From positions 558,001 through 622,000 of the forward strand of contig NZ_CP042453.1 of assembly GCF_007993735.1 (NCBI RefSeq): DNA of 64,000 bases, given 5' to 3'. The stretch comes from Arenimonas daejeonensis (GTDB taxonomy: Bacteria; Pseudomonadota; Gammaproteobacteria; Xanthomonadales; Xanthomonadaceae). The translations under genes were made by a program, and so were the position numbers. Under the pieces are notes generated by a model. That model made no database searches, had not been told where the DNA came from, and saw nothing but the letters and a program-made list of their open reading frames with translations. Below are positions 27,434 through 38,584 of this stretch, in pieces (position 1 is the first letter of the stretch; each line of letters opens with the position of its first letter).

Positions 27434-27463
27434 GCCCGGACGACGCCCGCCCTCCAATGCGGC

Positions 27464-27469
27464 TATATT
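27464..27469 (+). promoter_or_regulatory. Possible -10 box (TATATT) for the sigma-factor operon
   Basis: The only AT-rich hexamer in the 69-base gap before the sigma gene. A Shine-Dalgarno GGGGAG follows before the ATG at 27503. No clear -35 is seen. Confidence 0.35.
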
Positions 27470-27502
27470 GTCCCCAGCCCGCGCAGACGGGCCCGGGGAG
27501 CC

Positions 27503-28066
27503 ATGAACGAAACTGCCGAAATCACCCAGTGGTTGAGCGCTGCCCGTGGCGGCGACAAGTCCGCGCTCGACCGGGTGCTGGCGACGCTTTACCGTGAGCT
27601 GCACGGCATGGCCCGGCGCCAGCTGGGCGGCCAGCAGTACGGCCACACGCTCGACACCACCGCCCCGGTGCACGAGGCCTACCTCAAGCTCGCCGGCCGT
27701 GCCGAGGCCGAGTTCGAGGACCGCGCCCACTTCTTCGCCTACGCCGCCAGCGCCATGCGCTCGGTGGTGGTGGACTACGCCCGCCAGCGCATGGCGGTCA
27801 AACGCGGCGGCGACCTGCACCGCGTCACCGACCTGCCCGAGGACGCCGGCGGCGGCATGCGCCTGGACGAGGACATGCTCGGCCTCGATGTCGCGCTGAA
27901 CAAGCTGCACGACCTCGACCCGCGCCTGGCCCAGGTGGTCGAGATGCGCTATTTCGCCGGCCTGTCCGAAACCGAGATCGCCGGCCTGCTCAAGCGCTCC
28001 GAACGCAGCGTGCGCCGCGACTGGCAAAAGGCCCGCATGTTCCTGCTGGCCGCCCTGCAGGGCTGA
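27503..28066 (+). CDS. ECF-type RNA polymerase sigma factor
   Basis: 187 aa. Region 2 contains HAYLKLAG-like PVHEAYLKLAGRAE and FFAYAASAMRSVVVDYARQRMAVKRGG; region 4 has LDPRLAQVVEMRYFAGLSETEIAGLLKRSERSVRRDW. This matches the ECF subfamily (TIGR02999-like) that in Xanthomonadaceae and planctomycetes is encoded beside Ser/Thr kinases. It has no anti-sigma partner here; the kinase 16 bases downstream is the likely regulator. The regulon is unknown. Confidence 0.88.
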   Translation: MNETAEITQWLSAARGGDKSALDRVLATLYRELHGMARRQLGGQQYGHTLDTTAPVHEAYLKLAGRAEAEFEDRAHFFAYAASAMRSVVVDYARQRMAVKRGGDLHRVTDLPEDAGGGMRLDEDMLGLDVALNKLHDLDPRLAQVVEMRYFAGLSETEIAGLLKRSERSVRRDWQKARMFLLAALQG

Positions 28067-28081
28067 GGTCGGCGCGCCCGC

Positions 28082-30892
28082 GTGGACACCGAACGCTGGT
28101 CCACGCTGTCGGCGCTGCTCGACGAACTGCTCGAGCTCGAACCGCCCGTACGCGCACGCCGCCTGGCCGAGATCACCGCGGGCGATGCGTCGCTGGGCGA
28201 AGAACTGTCGCGGTTGATGGCGCTGGAGGACGACCGCCCCGACTTCCTGTCGCAGTCGGTGGTGGACGCGGCGGTGTTCTCGCCGCAGCCCGGGCAGTCG
28301 ATCGGCCCCTACAAACTCGAACGCCCGCTGGGCGAAGGTGGCATGGGCCAGGTCTGGCTGGCGCTGCGCGCCGACGGCCTCTACCACCGGCGCGTTGCGC
28401 TGAAGCTGCTGCGCCCGGGCCTGGGCGACGCCGGCCTGCGCACCCGCTTCACCCGCGAACGGCAGATCCTGGCGCGCCTGGGCCACGCCCACATCGCCCG
28501 CCTGCTCGACGCCGGCGTCAGCAGCGACGGCCAGCCCTATCTCGCGCTGGACTACGTGCAGGGTGAACCGATCACCGCCTATGCGCAGAAACTCGGGTTG
28601 CCGACGGCGGACCGGCTGCGCCTGTTCCTGCAGGTCTGCGCCGCGGTCAGCCACGCGCACGCCAACCTGGTGGTGCACCGCGACCTCAAGCCTTCGAACA
28701 TCCTGGTGACCTCGGCCGGCGAGGTCTGCCTGCTCGACTTCGGCATCGCCAAGCTGCTGGACGAATCCGACGTCGGCGCCACCGAGATCACCGGCACCGG
28801 CACCCGCGCCTTCACCCTGCACTACGCCGCGCCCGAACAGTTGCGCAACGGCGTGATCACCACCATGACCGACGTGTATTCGCTCGGCGTGGTGCTGTAC
28901 GAACTGCTGGTCGGCCGCAAACCCTACGACCCGACACGCGCCACGGACGCCGCCTGGGAAGAGGCGATCCTCGACGCCGACCCGGTGCGCCCGTCGGCGG
29001 CGGCGCTGCGGGTGGCGCGCGAATCGGGCCTGCTGGCGCCGCGCCGGGTGGCGCGCGAATTGTCCGGCGACCTGGACAACATCCTGCTGCGGGCCCTGGC
29101 CAAGCTGCCGGAGAACCGCTACGTCTCGGTGGAGGCACTGGCCCAGGACCTGCGCCGCTACCTCGACGGCGAACCGGTGCTGGCGCGGCCGCAGAGCCTG
29201 GGCTACCGCGTGCAGAAGTTCGTCCGGCGCAATTCACTGAGCCTGGGCATGAGCCTGCTGGTCGGCGGGCTGCTGGTGTCGGCATTGGTGTTCGTGTCCT
29301 GGCAGGCACGCAAGGCGATCGCCGAGGCGCAGCGCGCGCAGGCGATGCAGGACTTCGTGGTGGCGCTGTTCGAGAACACCGAACAGGCCGGCAACGGCGG
29401 ACTGGACGTGCGCACGCTGCTGGATTCCGGCGTGCGCCGCGCCGACACCGAACTGATCGGCCAACCGCAGACCCGCGCCGAACTGCTGGGCCTGGTGGCG
29501 CGCCTGCGCCAGGGCCTGGGCGACGACCGCCAGGCGCTGGAACTGCTGGACCGGCAGTCGCAGGTGCTGACCGCATTGAGCGGCGAAGCACCGGCCCGGC
29601 TGGGCATCGAGGCGGCGGCACTGCGCGGCCGCAGCCTGCGCGCACTCGGCCAGCCCGAGGTCTGCGTACGCACGCTCAAACCCTGGCTGCCGGTAAGCCA
29701 ACTGCAGGCGCCGCGGCATCCGCGCGCGGTATCCGAATTCCTGTCCCAGCTCGGCCGCTGCCATCGCAGCCTGGGCGGGCTGGACGTGGCGCGCGACCTG
29801 TTCGGCCAGGCGCTGGCGCTGCGCAGCGGCCTGAACGAGTCCAAGCCGCTGCAGGCCGAAAGCCAGGCCGACCTGGCGGGCCTGCTGGCCGACGAGGCGC
29901 GTTACGAAGAGGCGATCACCGCCATACGCGGCGCGCTGGGCCTGCTGCGCGAGAGTGGCGGCGATCGCAACGCATTGGGCGTGGAGATCTGGCGCGACCT
30001 GGGCGGCCTGTACCGCGCCATCGGCGACCGCATGGAAAGCGAGGCCTCGTACCGGCAGGCGCTCGAGATCGCCTTGAACCGGTTCGGTCCCAACCACCCG
30101 GCCAGCACCGCCGTGCAGCGGCCGCTGGGCCGCGTGCTGATCGAAGCCGGCAAGCTCGAGGAGGCCGAACGCCTGCTGCGCCTGGCGCACGAGCGGCTGC
30201 TGGCCCGTTTCGGCCCCGAACATCCGGAAGTCGCCGCGTCCTGGCACCAGCTGGGCCGGCTGGCCTGGGAGCAGGGCCGCACGCCGCAGGCCCAGGACGC
30301 CTTCCAGCGCAGCCTGCAGCTGCGCCGGCGCAGCAACGAACTCGGCGCGCACGCGTCGGTGCTCTGCGACCTGGCGGAAACCCGATTGGCGCTGGCGCAA
30401 CCCGACAGCGCGGAACTGCTGGCGCGCGAGTGCCAGCAGATGGCGCCGGGACCGGCCCTGGCGGCACGCGCCGACGGCCTGCTGGCCGACGTCGCGCTCG
30501 GTCGCGGCCATGCCGACGCCGCGCAGGCGCTGATGAACTCGGCCGAACAGCGGCTGCTGGAAGACGGCCAAGACCCGGTCACGTCGCTGGCGTTCGCACC
30601 GGTGGTGCTGATGCGCGCACGCATCGCGATGGCGGAAGGCGACTACCCCGGTGCCGGCGCGGTGGCCGCGGCGATGCGGGCGCGGCTGAGCGACGGACGC
30701 ACGCCTGAAGCCCAGGTCTGGGCCTTGCGTTTCGAAGCGCTGCAGGCCGGGCTGGAGTGCCGGCGCGGCCAGGGCGCCGACGGACGCCTGCAGCGCGACC
30801 GCGCGCTGGAAGAAGCCGGCAGCCGGCAACCCGAACGCAAACGCCTGCTCGACGACATCGCCCGGCTTTCCGCCGCCTGCGGCCGTACCTAG
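28082..30892 (+). CDS. Membrane Ser/Thr protein kinase with C-terminal TPR array
   Basis: 936 aa from a GTG. A Hanks-type kinase domain spans about 80-365: GEGGMGQVW (P-loop), K108 in [14 protein letters not shown] with D201, DFGIAK, and a substrate-site APEQ. One membrane helix follows at about 387-406 ([20 protein letters not shown]), then some 500 residues of TPR-like helix pairs (e.g. repeats of [13 protein letters not shown]). By topology the TPRs would be periplasmic and could sense a ligand. It is co-transcribed with the sigma factor. The gene overlaps tdk tail to tail in CTAG. Confidence 0.9.
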   Translation: MDTERWSTLSALLDELLELEPPVRARRLAEITAGDASLGEELSRLMALEDDRPDFLSQSVVDAAVFSPQPGQSIGPYKLERPLGEGGMGQVWLALRADGLYHRRVALKLLRPGLGDAGLRTRFTRERQILARLGHAHIARLLDAGVSSDGQPYLALDYVQGEPITAYAQKLGLPTADRLRLFLQVCAAVSHAHANLVVHRDLKPSNILVTSAGEVCLLDFGIAKLLDESDVGATEITGTGTRAFTLHYAAPEQLRNGVITTMTDVYSLGVVLYELLVGRKPYDPTRATDAAWEEAILDADPVRPSAAALRVARESGLLAPRRVARELSGDLDNILLRALAKLPENRYVSVEALAQDLRRYLDGEPVLARPQSLGYRVQKFVRRNSLSLGMSLLVGGLLVSALVFVSWQARKAIAEAQRAQAMQDFVVALFENTEQAGNGGLDVRTLLDSGVRRADTELIGQPQTRAELLGLVARLRQGLGDDRQALELLDRQSQVLTALSGEAPARLGIEAAALRGRSLRALGQPEVCVRTLKPWLPVSQLQAPRHPRAVSEFLSQLGRCHRSLGGLDVARDLFGQALALRSGLNESKPLQAESQADLAGLLADEARYEEAITAIRGALGLLRESGGDRNALGVEIWRDLGGLYRAIGDRMESEASYRQALEIALNRFGPNHPASTAVQRPLGRVLIEAGKLEEAERLLRLAHERLLARFGPEHPEVAASWHQLGRLAWEQGRTPQAQDAFQRSLQLRRRSNELGAHASVLCDLAETRLALAQPDSAELLARECQQMAPGPALAARADGLLADVALGRGHADAAQALMNSAEQRLLEDGQDPVTSLAFAPVVLMRARIAMAEGDYPGAGAVAAAMRARLSDGRTPEAQVWALRFEALQAGLECRRGQGADGRLQRDRALEEAGSRQPERKRLLDDIARLSAACGRT

Positions 30893-31521
30893 TCGTCGCC
30901 GCCCAGCGGCAGGCGCGGCTGCTGCAGATCAATGCAGCCCTCGCCCGCCATCACTTTCTTGAACTCGCCGCGGCTCACCGACACATAGCGGTCATTGCCG
31001 CCGATCTCGACCTGGGGGCCATCGGTGATCGCACGCCCGTGTTCGTCCACGCGCACCACCATCGTCGCCTTGCGGCCGGTGTGGCAGATGGTCTTGATCT
31101 CGACCAGGTTGTCGGCCCAGGCCAGCAGGTACTGGCTGCCCTCGAACAGCTCGCCGCGGAAATCGGTGCGCAGCCCGTAAGCCAGCGCCGGCACGTTCAG
31201 CCGGTCGACGATCTCGGTGAGCTGCCAGACCTGGGACTTGCCCAGGAACTGCGCCTCGTCGACCAGCACGCAGTGCAGCGGGCCGTGCGCGGCGATGTCG
31301 GCAGCCACCAGCGCCTGCAGGTCTTCTTCGCGACCGAAAATGCGGCCGCGCGCCTTCAGGCCGATGCGCGAGGCCACCACGCCCTCGCCGTAGCGGTCGT
31401 CCAGCCGCGGCGTGAGGATGAGCGTGCGCATGCCGCGCTCGTGGTAGTTGTGCGCGCTCTGCAGCAGGGTGGTGGTCTTACCGGCGTTCATCGCCGAGTA
31501 GTAGAAATAAAGCTTGGCCAA
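30889..31521 (-). CDS. tdk: Thymidine kinase (type II)
   Basis: 210 aa. It phosphorylates thymidine with ATP for salvage. Walker A is [21 protein letters not shown] holds the Walker B acidic pair and catalytic Glu. The zinc-site cysteine seen is in [12 protein letters not shown]. The start is set at the TTG giving [11 protein letters not shown], the conserved N-terminus; a TTG at 31533 is an alternative four codons upstream. No ATG fits. A rare start codon may keep expression low. Confidence 0.9.
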   Translation of the reverse strand: MAKLYFYYSAMNAGKTTTLLQSAHNYHERGMRTLILTPRLDDRYGEGVVASRIGLKARGRIFGREEDLQALVAADIAAHGPLHCVLVDEAQFLGKSQVWQLTEIVDRLNVPALAYGLRTDFRGELFEGSQYLLAWADNLVEIKTICHTGRKATMVVRVDEHGRAITDGPQVEIGGNDRYVSVSRGEFKKVMAGEGCIDLQQPRLPLGGDD

Positions 31522-31601
31522 AACAGCGTCCAACTGCGGGGTGGGCCGCCATTATCGCCCGGCCGGCCCGGCCTGTCCGGCCGGGCGCGGTGGTCATCCG
31601 T

Positions 31602-32336
31602 TCAGTCGTCGGCATCCGGCGGCGGCACGTCCCGGCCGGTCATCACGTCGCCCACCTCTACGGTGCCCTGGCCCGGGTGCTTCCAGTCGAAGTCCTGCCA
31701 CTGCCAGTACTGCTCGGGTTTCCAGAACGTCTCGGCGTAGTACTCCTCGCCGCGCACCGTGCGCCAGCCATTGGCGGTCGGGATCTGGATCTGCAGGTTG
31801 CCAACCGAACCGACCCGGCTGCCGGTGGTCTCGCGGCGCGCCTGCTTCAGTCGCTTCTCCAGGCGCGGCTTGGCGGCGGCGTCGCCGTATTCGTCCAACA
31901 GGTCACGGCCGACCACGATGGCGCGGTCGCGCTCTTCCGGCGTCATCGCGGCCCAGTACTCCTCGCGCTTGATGAGCAGCATCGGATAGGCGCGCTCGGC
32001 CGCGATGTCCATCCAGGCGTAGGCCAGCGCACGGTCGGCGGCGGCACCCTGGCCCTTCCAGTGCATCTCGCCCAGCAGGCCCTGCGACGGTTTGTCGGCG
32101 TATCGCGCCGCGCGCAGGAATTCCTTCCGCGCCGTCTCGAATTCACCGCGGCTGTAGGCATCCAGGCCCGCCAGGCGGTGTTTGAGGTCCGGGTGCGCAC
32201 CGAGGAAGGCTTCCGAACTCATGATTTCCCGGTCGGTCTTGTTCAGCGACGGCGGCGGGCTGCCTTCCTGTGCCGCAACGAGCGGGGGCAGCGGCAGGAC
32301 GAGGGCGATCAGCAACGGGGCGAGAACTGGACGCAT
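31602..32336 (-). CDS. Exported SEL1/TPR-like protein of unknown function
   Basis: 244 aa with a signal peptide (MRPVLAPLLIALVLPLPPLVAAQ). The middle contains helix pairs resembling SEL1 repeats: LAGLDAYSRGEFETARKEFLRAARYADKPSQGLLGEMHWKGQG followed by AYAWMDIAAERAYP. The C-terminal third is unlike anything I recognise (YYAETFWKPEQYWQWQDFDWKHPGQ). The start is the ATG before the hydrophobic segment; the upstream in-frame extension is arginine/proline-rich and unlikely. Periplasmic. Confidence 0.75.
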   Translation of the reverse strand: MRPVLAPLLIALVLPLPPLVAAQEGSPPPSLNKTDREIMSSEAFLGAHPDLKHRLAGLDAYSRGEFETARKEFLRAARYADKPSQGLLGEMHWKGQGAAADRALAYAWMDIAAERAYPMLLIKREEYWAAMTPEERDRAIVVGRDLLDEYGDAAAKPRLEKRLKQARRETTGSRVGSVGNLQIQIPTANGWRTVRGEEYYAETFWKPEQYWQWQDFDWKHPGQGTVEVGDVMTGRDVPPPDADD

Positions 32337-32457
32337 GGGGACAACCTCTGGGTCGGGTCTGCGTGGGCGGGGCGCGTGTGTCGTGCGCTGCGATGCGACG
32401 CAGCGACTATGGAGGGATGCCATGGCGACGGCATCGGTCGCAAGTCATGCCGTGTCG

Positions 32458-33205
32458 TCAGGCCCCCTGGTCATGCCTGGTCGGGGGCGCCAGGTCCAGC
32501 AGGGCCAGGGCACGCGCGAAACCTTCGTCCAGCGGCGCCACCACGGTGATGCGGCGTCCGTCCAGCGGGTGCGGGAAGGACAGGCGCCGCGCATGCAGCA
32601 GCATGCGGTGCACGCCGCGCATGCGGAACGCCTGGCTGTGCCGGCCGTCGCCATGGCTGGAATCACCGATCAGGTGATGGTGCAGGTGCTTGAGGTGGCG
32701 GCGGATCTGCCGGAAGCGGCCGGTCAGCGGCGTGCAGCACAGCAGTGCGTAACGCGAGCTGGGGTGCTGGGCGCTGGGCCAGTCGACTTCGGCCGTGGCC
32801 AGCGTGCGGTAGCGGGTCTGCGCCGGTTTTTTCTGCGGCTTGCCGGGGCCGCCGTCCAGCGCGTGGTCGATCAGCCCTTCCGGCGGCGCCGGCCAGCCAC
32901 GGCAGACCGCCAGGTAGTCCTTCTCGAACTCGCGTTCCATCAGGCGCTTGCCCAGCGCCGACGCACTCGCGGTCGAAGGCCAGCAGCAGGCAGCCGCTGG
33001 TCGCACGGTCGAGGCGGTGCACGAGGAAGATGGGTTTTCCGAACTGTTCGCGCAGGCGGTCGGCGGCGAAATCGGTCTCGCCGCGCGCCAGCGCACTGTC
33101 ATGCACCATCAGGCCGGCGGGTTTGTTGACGACGGCCAGCTGGTCGTCGGCGTACAGGACGTCCAGGGCGCGTAGCGCGATTTCGTCCACTGGCGGTTCG
33201 TGCAT
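32458..33205 (-). CDS. truC: tRNA pseudouridine(65) synthase TruC-like, frameshifted
   Basis: About 249 aa after repair. RluA-family motif HRLDRATSG with the catalytic Asp, and TGRFRQIRRHLKHLHHHLIGDSSHGD near the end. The short length, the opening L-D-V-L-Y-A-D-D-Q-L-A-V-V-N-K-P-A-G and absence of an S4 domain match TruC, which modifies U65 of tRNA, better than RluC/D. The frame changes near 32965-32970; adding two bases (or removing one) gives D-R-x-S-A-S-A-L-G-K-R-L. It is eight bases after ubiB. Confidence 0.85.
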
Positions 33206-33213
33206 CGCCGCGG

Positions 33214-34902
33214 TCAGCGGCGGGGCCAGGCGGCGAGGAAGGCGCCGAAGGCGCCGAGGCCGGCGATGCCCGCGGCGGCGGGGATGCCGAGCAGGCGCGG
33301 GCCGCCGGCATCGAGGCCGACGAGCACTGCAGCGACCACCATCAGGCCGGTGCCCAGGATCGCGTACACGGTCTGGCGCTGGCCCGCCTTCGAGATGCGG
33401 GCGAGCTCCGCCAGGTCTTCGCTGCGCATGTTCAGCGTGTGCTGGCCACGCACCTGCAGGGCCAGGAAGTCGTGCAGCAGGCGCGGCATGTCCGGCGCGT
33501 GCGTGATCAGCTCGGGCAGGCGCTTGCGGAATTCGGATCCCAGCGTCTGCGGGCTGTAGCGTTCGCGCAGGATCTTCTCCAGCACCGGTCGCGCCTCGGC
33601 CCAGATGTCGAGCTTCGGGTCGAGCAGGCGGCCGACGCCTTCGATGTTGAGCAGCGTCTTCTGCAGCAGGATCAACTGCGGCTGCAGCGTCAGCTCGTAA
33701 CGCTGCGCAGTCTTGAACAGCTTCACCAGCACCTCGCCCAGCGAGATCTCGCTCAGCGGGCGGGTGAAATAGGGTTCACAGACGGCGCGCGTGGCGGCCT
33801 CGAGTTCGTCGATGCGGATGTGGCCGGGCATCCAGCCGGCCTCGATGTGCAGCTCGGCGATGCGGCGGTAGTCGCGCTGGAAGATCGCCATGAAGTTCTC
33901 GGCCAGGTAGTACTGGTCGCGGCGGTCGAGCTGGCCGACGATGCCGAAATCTATGGCGATGAAACGCGGATTGTCCGGGCGGGTGGCGTCCACCCAGATG
34001 TTGCCGGCGTGGGCGTCGGCGTGGAAGAAATTGTCGCGGAAGACCTGGGTGTAGAACACGCGCACGCCACGCGCGGCCAGCAGCTTGCGGTCGATGCCGG
34101 CGGCGTCCAGCGCGGCGATGTCGTCGGACGGGATGCCACGCACGCGCTCCATGGTCAGCACGGTTTCGGTGCTGTAGTCCCAGAACACTTCGGGCACGTA
34201 CAGCTCGTCGCTGCCCAGCCAGGTGCGGCGCATCAGGCTGGCGTTGGCGCCTTCGCGCTGCAGGTCGAGTTCGGCGTGCAGCGTCGCCTCGATCTCCGAC
34301 ACCACTTCCTGCGGGCGGATCTTGTCGGCGGCGGGGTGGTGGCGGTCGGCCAGCGAGGCCAGGGTGCGCAGCAATTCGACATCGGCCCGGATCTGCCGGC
34401 GGATGCCGGGGCGCAGCACCTTGACCACCACTTCGCGGCCGTCGTGCAGGCGCGCCGCATGCACCTGGGCGATCGAGGCCGAGGCCAGGGGCGTTAGGTC
34501 GAACTCCGTGTACACCGCAGCGATCGGCTTGCCGAGCGCCGCTTCGATCAGCGTCTGCGCCTGCTCGCCCGGAAACGGCGCCACCCGGTCCTGCAGCAAT
34601 GTGAGCTCTTCAGCGATGTCCGGCGGCAGCAGGTCGCGGCGCGTGGACAGCACCTGGCCGAACTTGACGAAGATCGGGCCCAGCTCCTGCAGCGCCAGGC
34701 GCAGGCGCTGGCCGCGCGGAAGGCCGGTTTCGCCGTCGTGCGCGGGCGTGATCGGCCGCAGCAGCCAGAGCCAGCGGCCGAACACGGTGCTTTCGAGCAG
34801 TTCGTCGAGCCGGTGCCGCAGCAGCACGCGGGCGATGCCGACGGCGCGCAGGGTGGACTTCAGGCCGCGCGAACCGCCGCGCACCAGGCCGGCGGCACTC
34901 AT
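33214..34902 (-). CDS. ubiB: UbiB-family protein kinase-like ATPase, ubiquinone synthesis
   Basis: 562 aa. The UbiB/ADCK signature KFGQ sits at 80-83 ([14 protein letters not shown]); the alanine-rich nucleotide loop is [20 protein letters not shown] and AIDFGIVGQ carry the catalytic and metal-binding residues. Two C-terminal membrane helices (about 510-555) anchor it. It is an atypical kinase/ATPase that supports the membrane steps of ubiquinone biosynthesis. ATG at 34902 overlaps the ubiJ stop by four bases (ATGA). Confidence 0.93.
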   Translation of the reverse strand: MSAAGLVRGGSRGLKSTLRAVGIARVLLRHRLDELLESTVFGRWLWLLRPITPAHDGETGLPRGQRLRLALQELGPIFVKFGQVLSTRRDLLPPDIAEELTLLQDRVAPFPGEQAQTLIEAALGKPIAAVYTEFDLTPLASASIAQVHAARLHDGREVVVKVLRPGIRRQIRADVELLRTLASLADRHHPAADKIRPQEVVSEIEATLHAELDLQREGANASLMRRTWLGSDELYVPEVFWDYSTETVLTMERVRGIPSDDIAALDAAGIDRKLLAARGVRVFYTQVFRDNFFHADAHAGNIWVDATRPDNPRFIAIDFGIVGQLDRRDQYYLAENFMAIFQRDYRRIAELHIEAGWMPGHIRIDELEAATRAVCEPYFTRPLSEISLGEVLVKLFKTAQRYELTLQPQLILLQKTLLNIEGVGRLLDPKLDIWAEARPVLEKILRERYSPQTLGSEFRKRLPELITHAPDMPRLLHDFLALQVRGQHTLNMRSEDLAELARISKAGQRQTVYAILGTGLMVVAAVLVGLDAGGPRLLGIPAAAGIAGLGAFGAFLAAWPRR

Positions 34903-35536
34903 GCGCCACGCTCCGGATCGAGCCGGGCCAGGCGCGCGGCCAGCCGTTCGGCGCGGTCGCGCAGCGTGTCCACGTCATCGTGGAAAGCGGACAGTTCGGC
35001 CTTGCCGACCAGGTCGCGCGATTCTTCGGTGAGGTAGTCGACGGCGTCGCGGCTGAAACCCTTGGCGAAACCGGCACCGGCCTTCAGCGCCTCGCGCAGG
35101 CCGCGGCCGATCTGCGGGCCCAGCACCGGGCCGAACACTTCGGCGAAGGGTTTTTCCCAGTCGGGATCGAAGCGCTGCGCCAGGTGCTGCAGCGTGCGCG
35201 CGAGTTCGGCGTCGCCGTTGATGCGGACCTTGCCGACCGGCGGCGCGCCGTCCTGGCGCAGGAAAGGCAGCTGCGAAAGCACGCCGGACAGCGTCGCGCG
35301 GATGCCGAGGTCGGGTTCGTCCTTCGGCGGGCCGACCCTCAGGCGGCCGGCGTCCACGGTGATATCGAGCGCGACCGGCGGGGCCTCCAGGGCCAGGCCG
35401 ATGCGCCGGCCGCCGAGGCGCTCCAGCGCCCCGGCGGTGTCCGGGTCCAGCGCGACGATCCGGTTCAAGGCCTGTTCCAGCGCACGGCCGGCCAGGGGCT
35501 TGAGGGCGTCGAAGGGGAAGCGGCACGGTCCGTCAT
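34899..35536 (-). CDS. ubiJ: Ubiquinone biosynthesis accessory factor UbiJ (SCP2 domain), frameshifted
   Basis: About 212 aa after repair. The N-terminal SCP2 lipid-binding fold ([22 protein letters not shown] to [11 protein letters not shown]) precedes a helical tail ([22 protein letters not shown]). UbiJ carries ubiquinone intermediates in the Ubi complex with UbiB downstream. The ATG at 35536 (M-T-D) joins the conserved frame [13 protein letters not shown] only if a base is added near 35525-35531. The first in-frame codon without repair is a TTG at 35468, which would cut into the domain. Confidence 0.85.
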
Positions 35537-35584
35537 GCCGCCATTCTAGCGGGCCGACGCGGGCTTACGGCGCGGCCCCGGGGC

Positions 35585-35740
35585 CTAGGCGGCCCGCTTG
35601 AGGAAGGAAACGATCGCCAGGATCAGGAAAACGACGAACAGCACCTTGGCGATGGTGGCGGCCAGGCCGGCCAGGCTGCCGAAACCCAGCACGGCGGCGA
35701 TGATGGCCACGACGAGAAAGATCAGCGCGTAATGGAGCAT
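35585..35740 (-). CDS. DUF1328 small membrane protein
   Basis: 51 aa, two membrane helices: [21 protein letters not shown] and [21 protein letters not shown], the standard DUF1328 (YtjA-like) pattern with G-S-L-A-G-L-A between. Shine-Dalgarno AAGGAGAG lies six bases ahead of the ATG. The family is often stress-induced; the role is unknown. Confidence 0.9.
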   Translation of the reverse strand: MLHYALIFLVVAIIAAVLGFGSLAGLAATIAKVLFVVFLILAIVSFLKRAA

Positions 35741-35884
35741 GTTTGCTCTCCTTGTTTTTTGCCCCTCGTGGGACGCACAGACCCTAGCCCCTGAACCTGA
35801 ACCCCTGCAGGCAGGTTCAGTCCGCGTTACTCGGGGATTCATCGCCGTGAACACCGCTTCACGCGCCGCGCAAGGCGCGCGACG

Positions 35885-36883
35885 TCACCCGCGATCACGC
35901 CACCACGCCGCCAGTCGCTGCAGGCCCTCGGCGGTGGACACACGCGGCAGGTAGCCGAAATCGCGCTGCGCGGCGGAGATGTCGTACCAATGGGGCGTCG
36001 AAAGCTGCTCGGCGAGGAAACGCGTCATCGGTGGTTCGCCCGAAAGCCGGAACACCGCCCACACGCCTTCGAGCAGGGCACCGGCGCCGTAGGCGATCGG
36101 GTACGGCACGCTGCCTGTCACCGGTGCCACGCCCGCGGCACCGAGCATGTCGTTGACGATCCGGCGCACTTCGCGCGGTTCGCCGTTGGAAATGAAATAG
36201 GCCTTGCCGGCGCAGGCCGCACCGGGCGCCAGCGCCTTGAACGCGTCCACATGCGCCTGTGCGGCATTGTCGATGTAGGTGGTGTCCATGCGGTTGTGGC
36301 CGCCGCCGACGAAACGCAGGCGGCCGGCCAGGGCGCGTTCGACCAGGCGCGGCAGCAGCTGGGTGTCGCCCGGACCCCAGATCAGGCGCGGGCGCAAGGC
36401 GACGGTGGCGAGCATGGCGTCGTTGGCCGCCAGCACTTCTTCCTCCGCGATCAACTTGGTGGCCGGGTAGGGCGCCTTGAAACCATGGCCGTAGGGCGTG
36501 TTGGTTTCGTTGCCGCCTTCGACCGGTGTGCGGCCGCTGTGGGTGACGCTGGGCGTCGAGGTGTAGACCAGCCGGCCGATGCCGTGCGCGCGCATCGCCG
36601 CCAGCACGTTGCGGGTGCCGGTGACGTTGGCGCTGAAATAACTTTCGTGGCTGCCCCAGGCGCCGGCCTTGGCGGCGTTGTGGAAGATCGCGTCCTGGCC
36701 TTCGAACGCCGTGTGCACGGCACCGGCATCGGCCAGGTCGCCGCGCAGCTGGCGCACGCCCATCGCCTCGAGCGCGGGCGAATGGCTGCGCTGGAAGCTG
36801 GTCACGGCATGGCCTTCGGCCAGCAGCGCCCTGCACAGCGCCTGGCCCAGGAATCCCGCACCGCCGGTCACCAACACCTTCAT
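35885..36883 (-). CDS. oleD: 2-alkyl-3-oxoalkanoate reductase OleD
   Basis: 332 aa extended SDR. Rossmann motif VTGGAGFLG (5-13), S-T-P-S-V-T-H-S at about 120, and Y-P-A-T-K catalytic Tyr/Lys near 160. OleD reduces the 2-alkyl-3-ketoacid made by OleA to a 2-alkyl-3-hydroxyacid using NADPH. Its ATG overlaps the oleC stop by four bases (ATGA), so translation is coupled. It is last of oleBCD. Assignment rests on the complete ole set in order. Confidence 0.93.
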   Translation of the reverse strand: MKVLVTGGAGFLGQALCRALLAEGHAVTSFQRSHSPALEAMGVRQLRGDLADAGAVHTAFEGQDAIFHNAAKAGAWGSHESYFSANVTGTRNVLAAMRAHGIGRLVYTSTPSVTHSGRTPVEGGNETNTPYGHGFKAPYPATKLIAEEEVLAANDAMLATVALRPRLIWGPGDTQLLPRLVERALAGRLRFVGGGHNRMDTTYIDNAAQAHVDAFKALAPGAACAGKAYFISNGEPREVRRIVNDMLGAAGVAPVTGSVPYPIAYGAGALLEGVWAVFRLSGEPPMTRFLAEQLSTPHWYDISAAQRDFGYLPRVSTAEGLQRLAAWWRDRG

Positions 36884-38537
36884 CGATTTCGCAGCTCCTT
36901 CGCCGCCCAGACCGCCAGCTGCTCGCGGCCGATCTTGGCGTTGTGGCGGATGTCCACCGGGAAGCCCGGGTGGATCAGGAAATCCTGGATGCGCGCGGTG
37001 TGCACGAAGCCCATGCCGAGCCGGCGCAGTTCCGCCAGCACCCGCTCGTGTTCGTACATCGGCAGGTGCGGCGCCATCTCCACGCACAGCACCGGCCGCT
37101 GCCGCCCGGGTTCGCCGATGCCGACCAGGGCCGTGCGCGCCACTTCGGGATGCACGTTGAACACCGGTTCCACCTGTTCGGTGTACAGGCCACCGAGCTC
37201 GGTGCGCACGCGATGCGACTTGCGGCCGCAGAACCACAGCCGCCCCTGCGCGTCGAAACGGCCAAGGTCACCCATGCGATGCACGATGCGCGTGCTGCCG
37301 TCGGGCAGGGTTTCGCGGATCTTCGCCAGCGCGGTCGCCTGCGGGCGATTGAAATATTCGTCGGTGGCGGTGGGGCCGGCGACGGTGATCTCGCCGATGG
37401 CTTCCGCGCCCAGCACCTGGGCCTGCGACCACTCGGGAATCGCTTCATCGGTGATGGCGATGATGCGCACCTCGTTCGGCGCCACCGGGCGGCCGACGCA
37501 GGTGCCTGAACCCTGCTCGGTCGCTTCGCGCGTGGCCTGCAGTTCGGCACCTTCGATCACCGCCACGGGCAGGCATTCGGTGGCGCCGTAGGGGTCCAGA
37601 ACTGCGCCTGCGCGGGCAGCAGCGTGCGCATCTTCGCCACCACGTCGGCCGGCACCGGGGCGCCGGCCGAGGTCACGCGGCGCAGGGTCGGCAGCGCTTC
37701 GCCGTGTTCGGCCAGCACGCGCATCAGCGCCGGCGAGCCGAACAGCTGGTCCACGCCGAAACGCCGGATGGCGTCGTGCAGCCTGCGCGGTTCGGCCTTC
37801 GCGGGTCGGGTCGGGTCCATGTCGGGGATGATCGAACTCACGCCCAGCGCCGGGTCGAACAGCGCGAACGGCGGAAAGGTCGGCAGGTCCACGCCACCCG
37901 CCTCGATGCCGAAGGCGTCGCGCAGCATCTGCACCTGCGCGACAAAATGCCGGTGCCGGTACACCACGCCCTTGGGCACGCCGGTGGAGCCGGAGGTGAA
38001 CAGGATCGCGGCCACGTCGTCGGGTGCGGTGGCGGCCAGCTGCGGCCCGGCATTCGCGCCTTCGGCTTCCACCGCCGCCAGCGTCGGACCTCCCCAGAAC
38101 CAGCGCCGGCCCACGGTGACGACCTGCTTCGCGCCGCGCGCCCAGCCCAGCAGCAGCCGCGCGGCATGCGCCAGCGGAATGCCGATGAAGGCCTGCGGTT
38201 GCGCCTCGTCCAGACACTGCTTGAGCGCACGTTTGTCGATGCCCGGGTCCACCAGCACCGGCACCACGCCGGCCTTGAACAGGGCGAACATCAGCAGGAA
38301 GAACTCGGGCGAGGGCCGCACCATCACCACCGCGCGCTGGCCGCGGTGCAGGCCGTGTTTCGCCAGGCCGGCGGCAATGGCATCGGAGCGTCGGTCGAGT
38401 TCGGCGTATGTCAGCGTCAGGTCATAGCGCGCCATTCCGCCGGCACCGCGCGACCCCGGGCAACGCATGGCGATGCGTTCCGGCGCCTCGGCGGCGAGGC
38501 GCGGAACAGCAGCGGCGATGTTGCAGGCGTCGGGCAT
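36880..38537 (-). CDS. oleC: Olefin beta-lactone synthetase OleC (ANL superfamily), frameshifted
   Basis: 552 aa after repair. AMP-binding motif [17 protein letters not shown] and, across the shift, Y-G-A-T-E; later [10 protein letters not shown] and [10 protein letters not shown] with the C-terminal lysine. OleC activates the 2-alkyl-3-hydroxyacid with ATP and closes it to a beta-lactone. One C is missing in the run at 37591-37594; restoring it gives [12 protein letters not shown]. The ATG at 38537 follows a GC-rich palindrome in the gap after oleB. Confidence 0.93.
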
Positions 38538-38553
38538 CACGGCTGGATTGGCT

Positions 38554-38577
38554 CCCTCCCCTGCCTGCAGGGGGAGG
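38554..38577. repeat. GC-rich palindrome, CCTCCCCTGC type
   Basis: CCTCCCCTGC followed by CTGCAGGGGGAGG in the 47-base gap between oleB and oleC. It is the same family as the two palindromes at 41242-41319. Confidence 0.65.
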
Positions 38578-38584
38578 AGATGGG

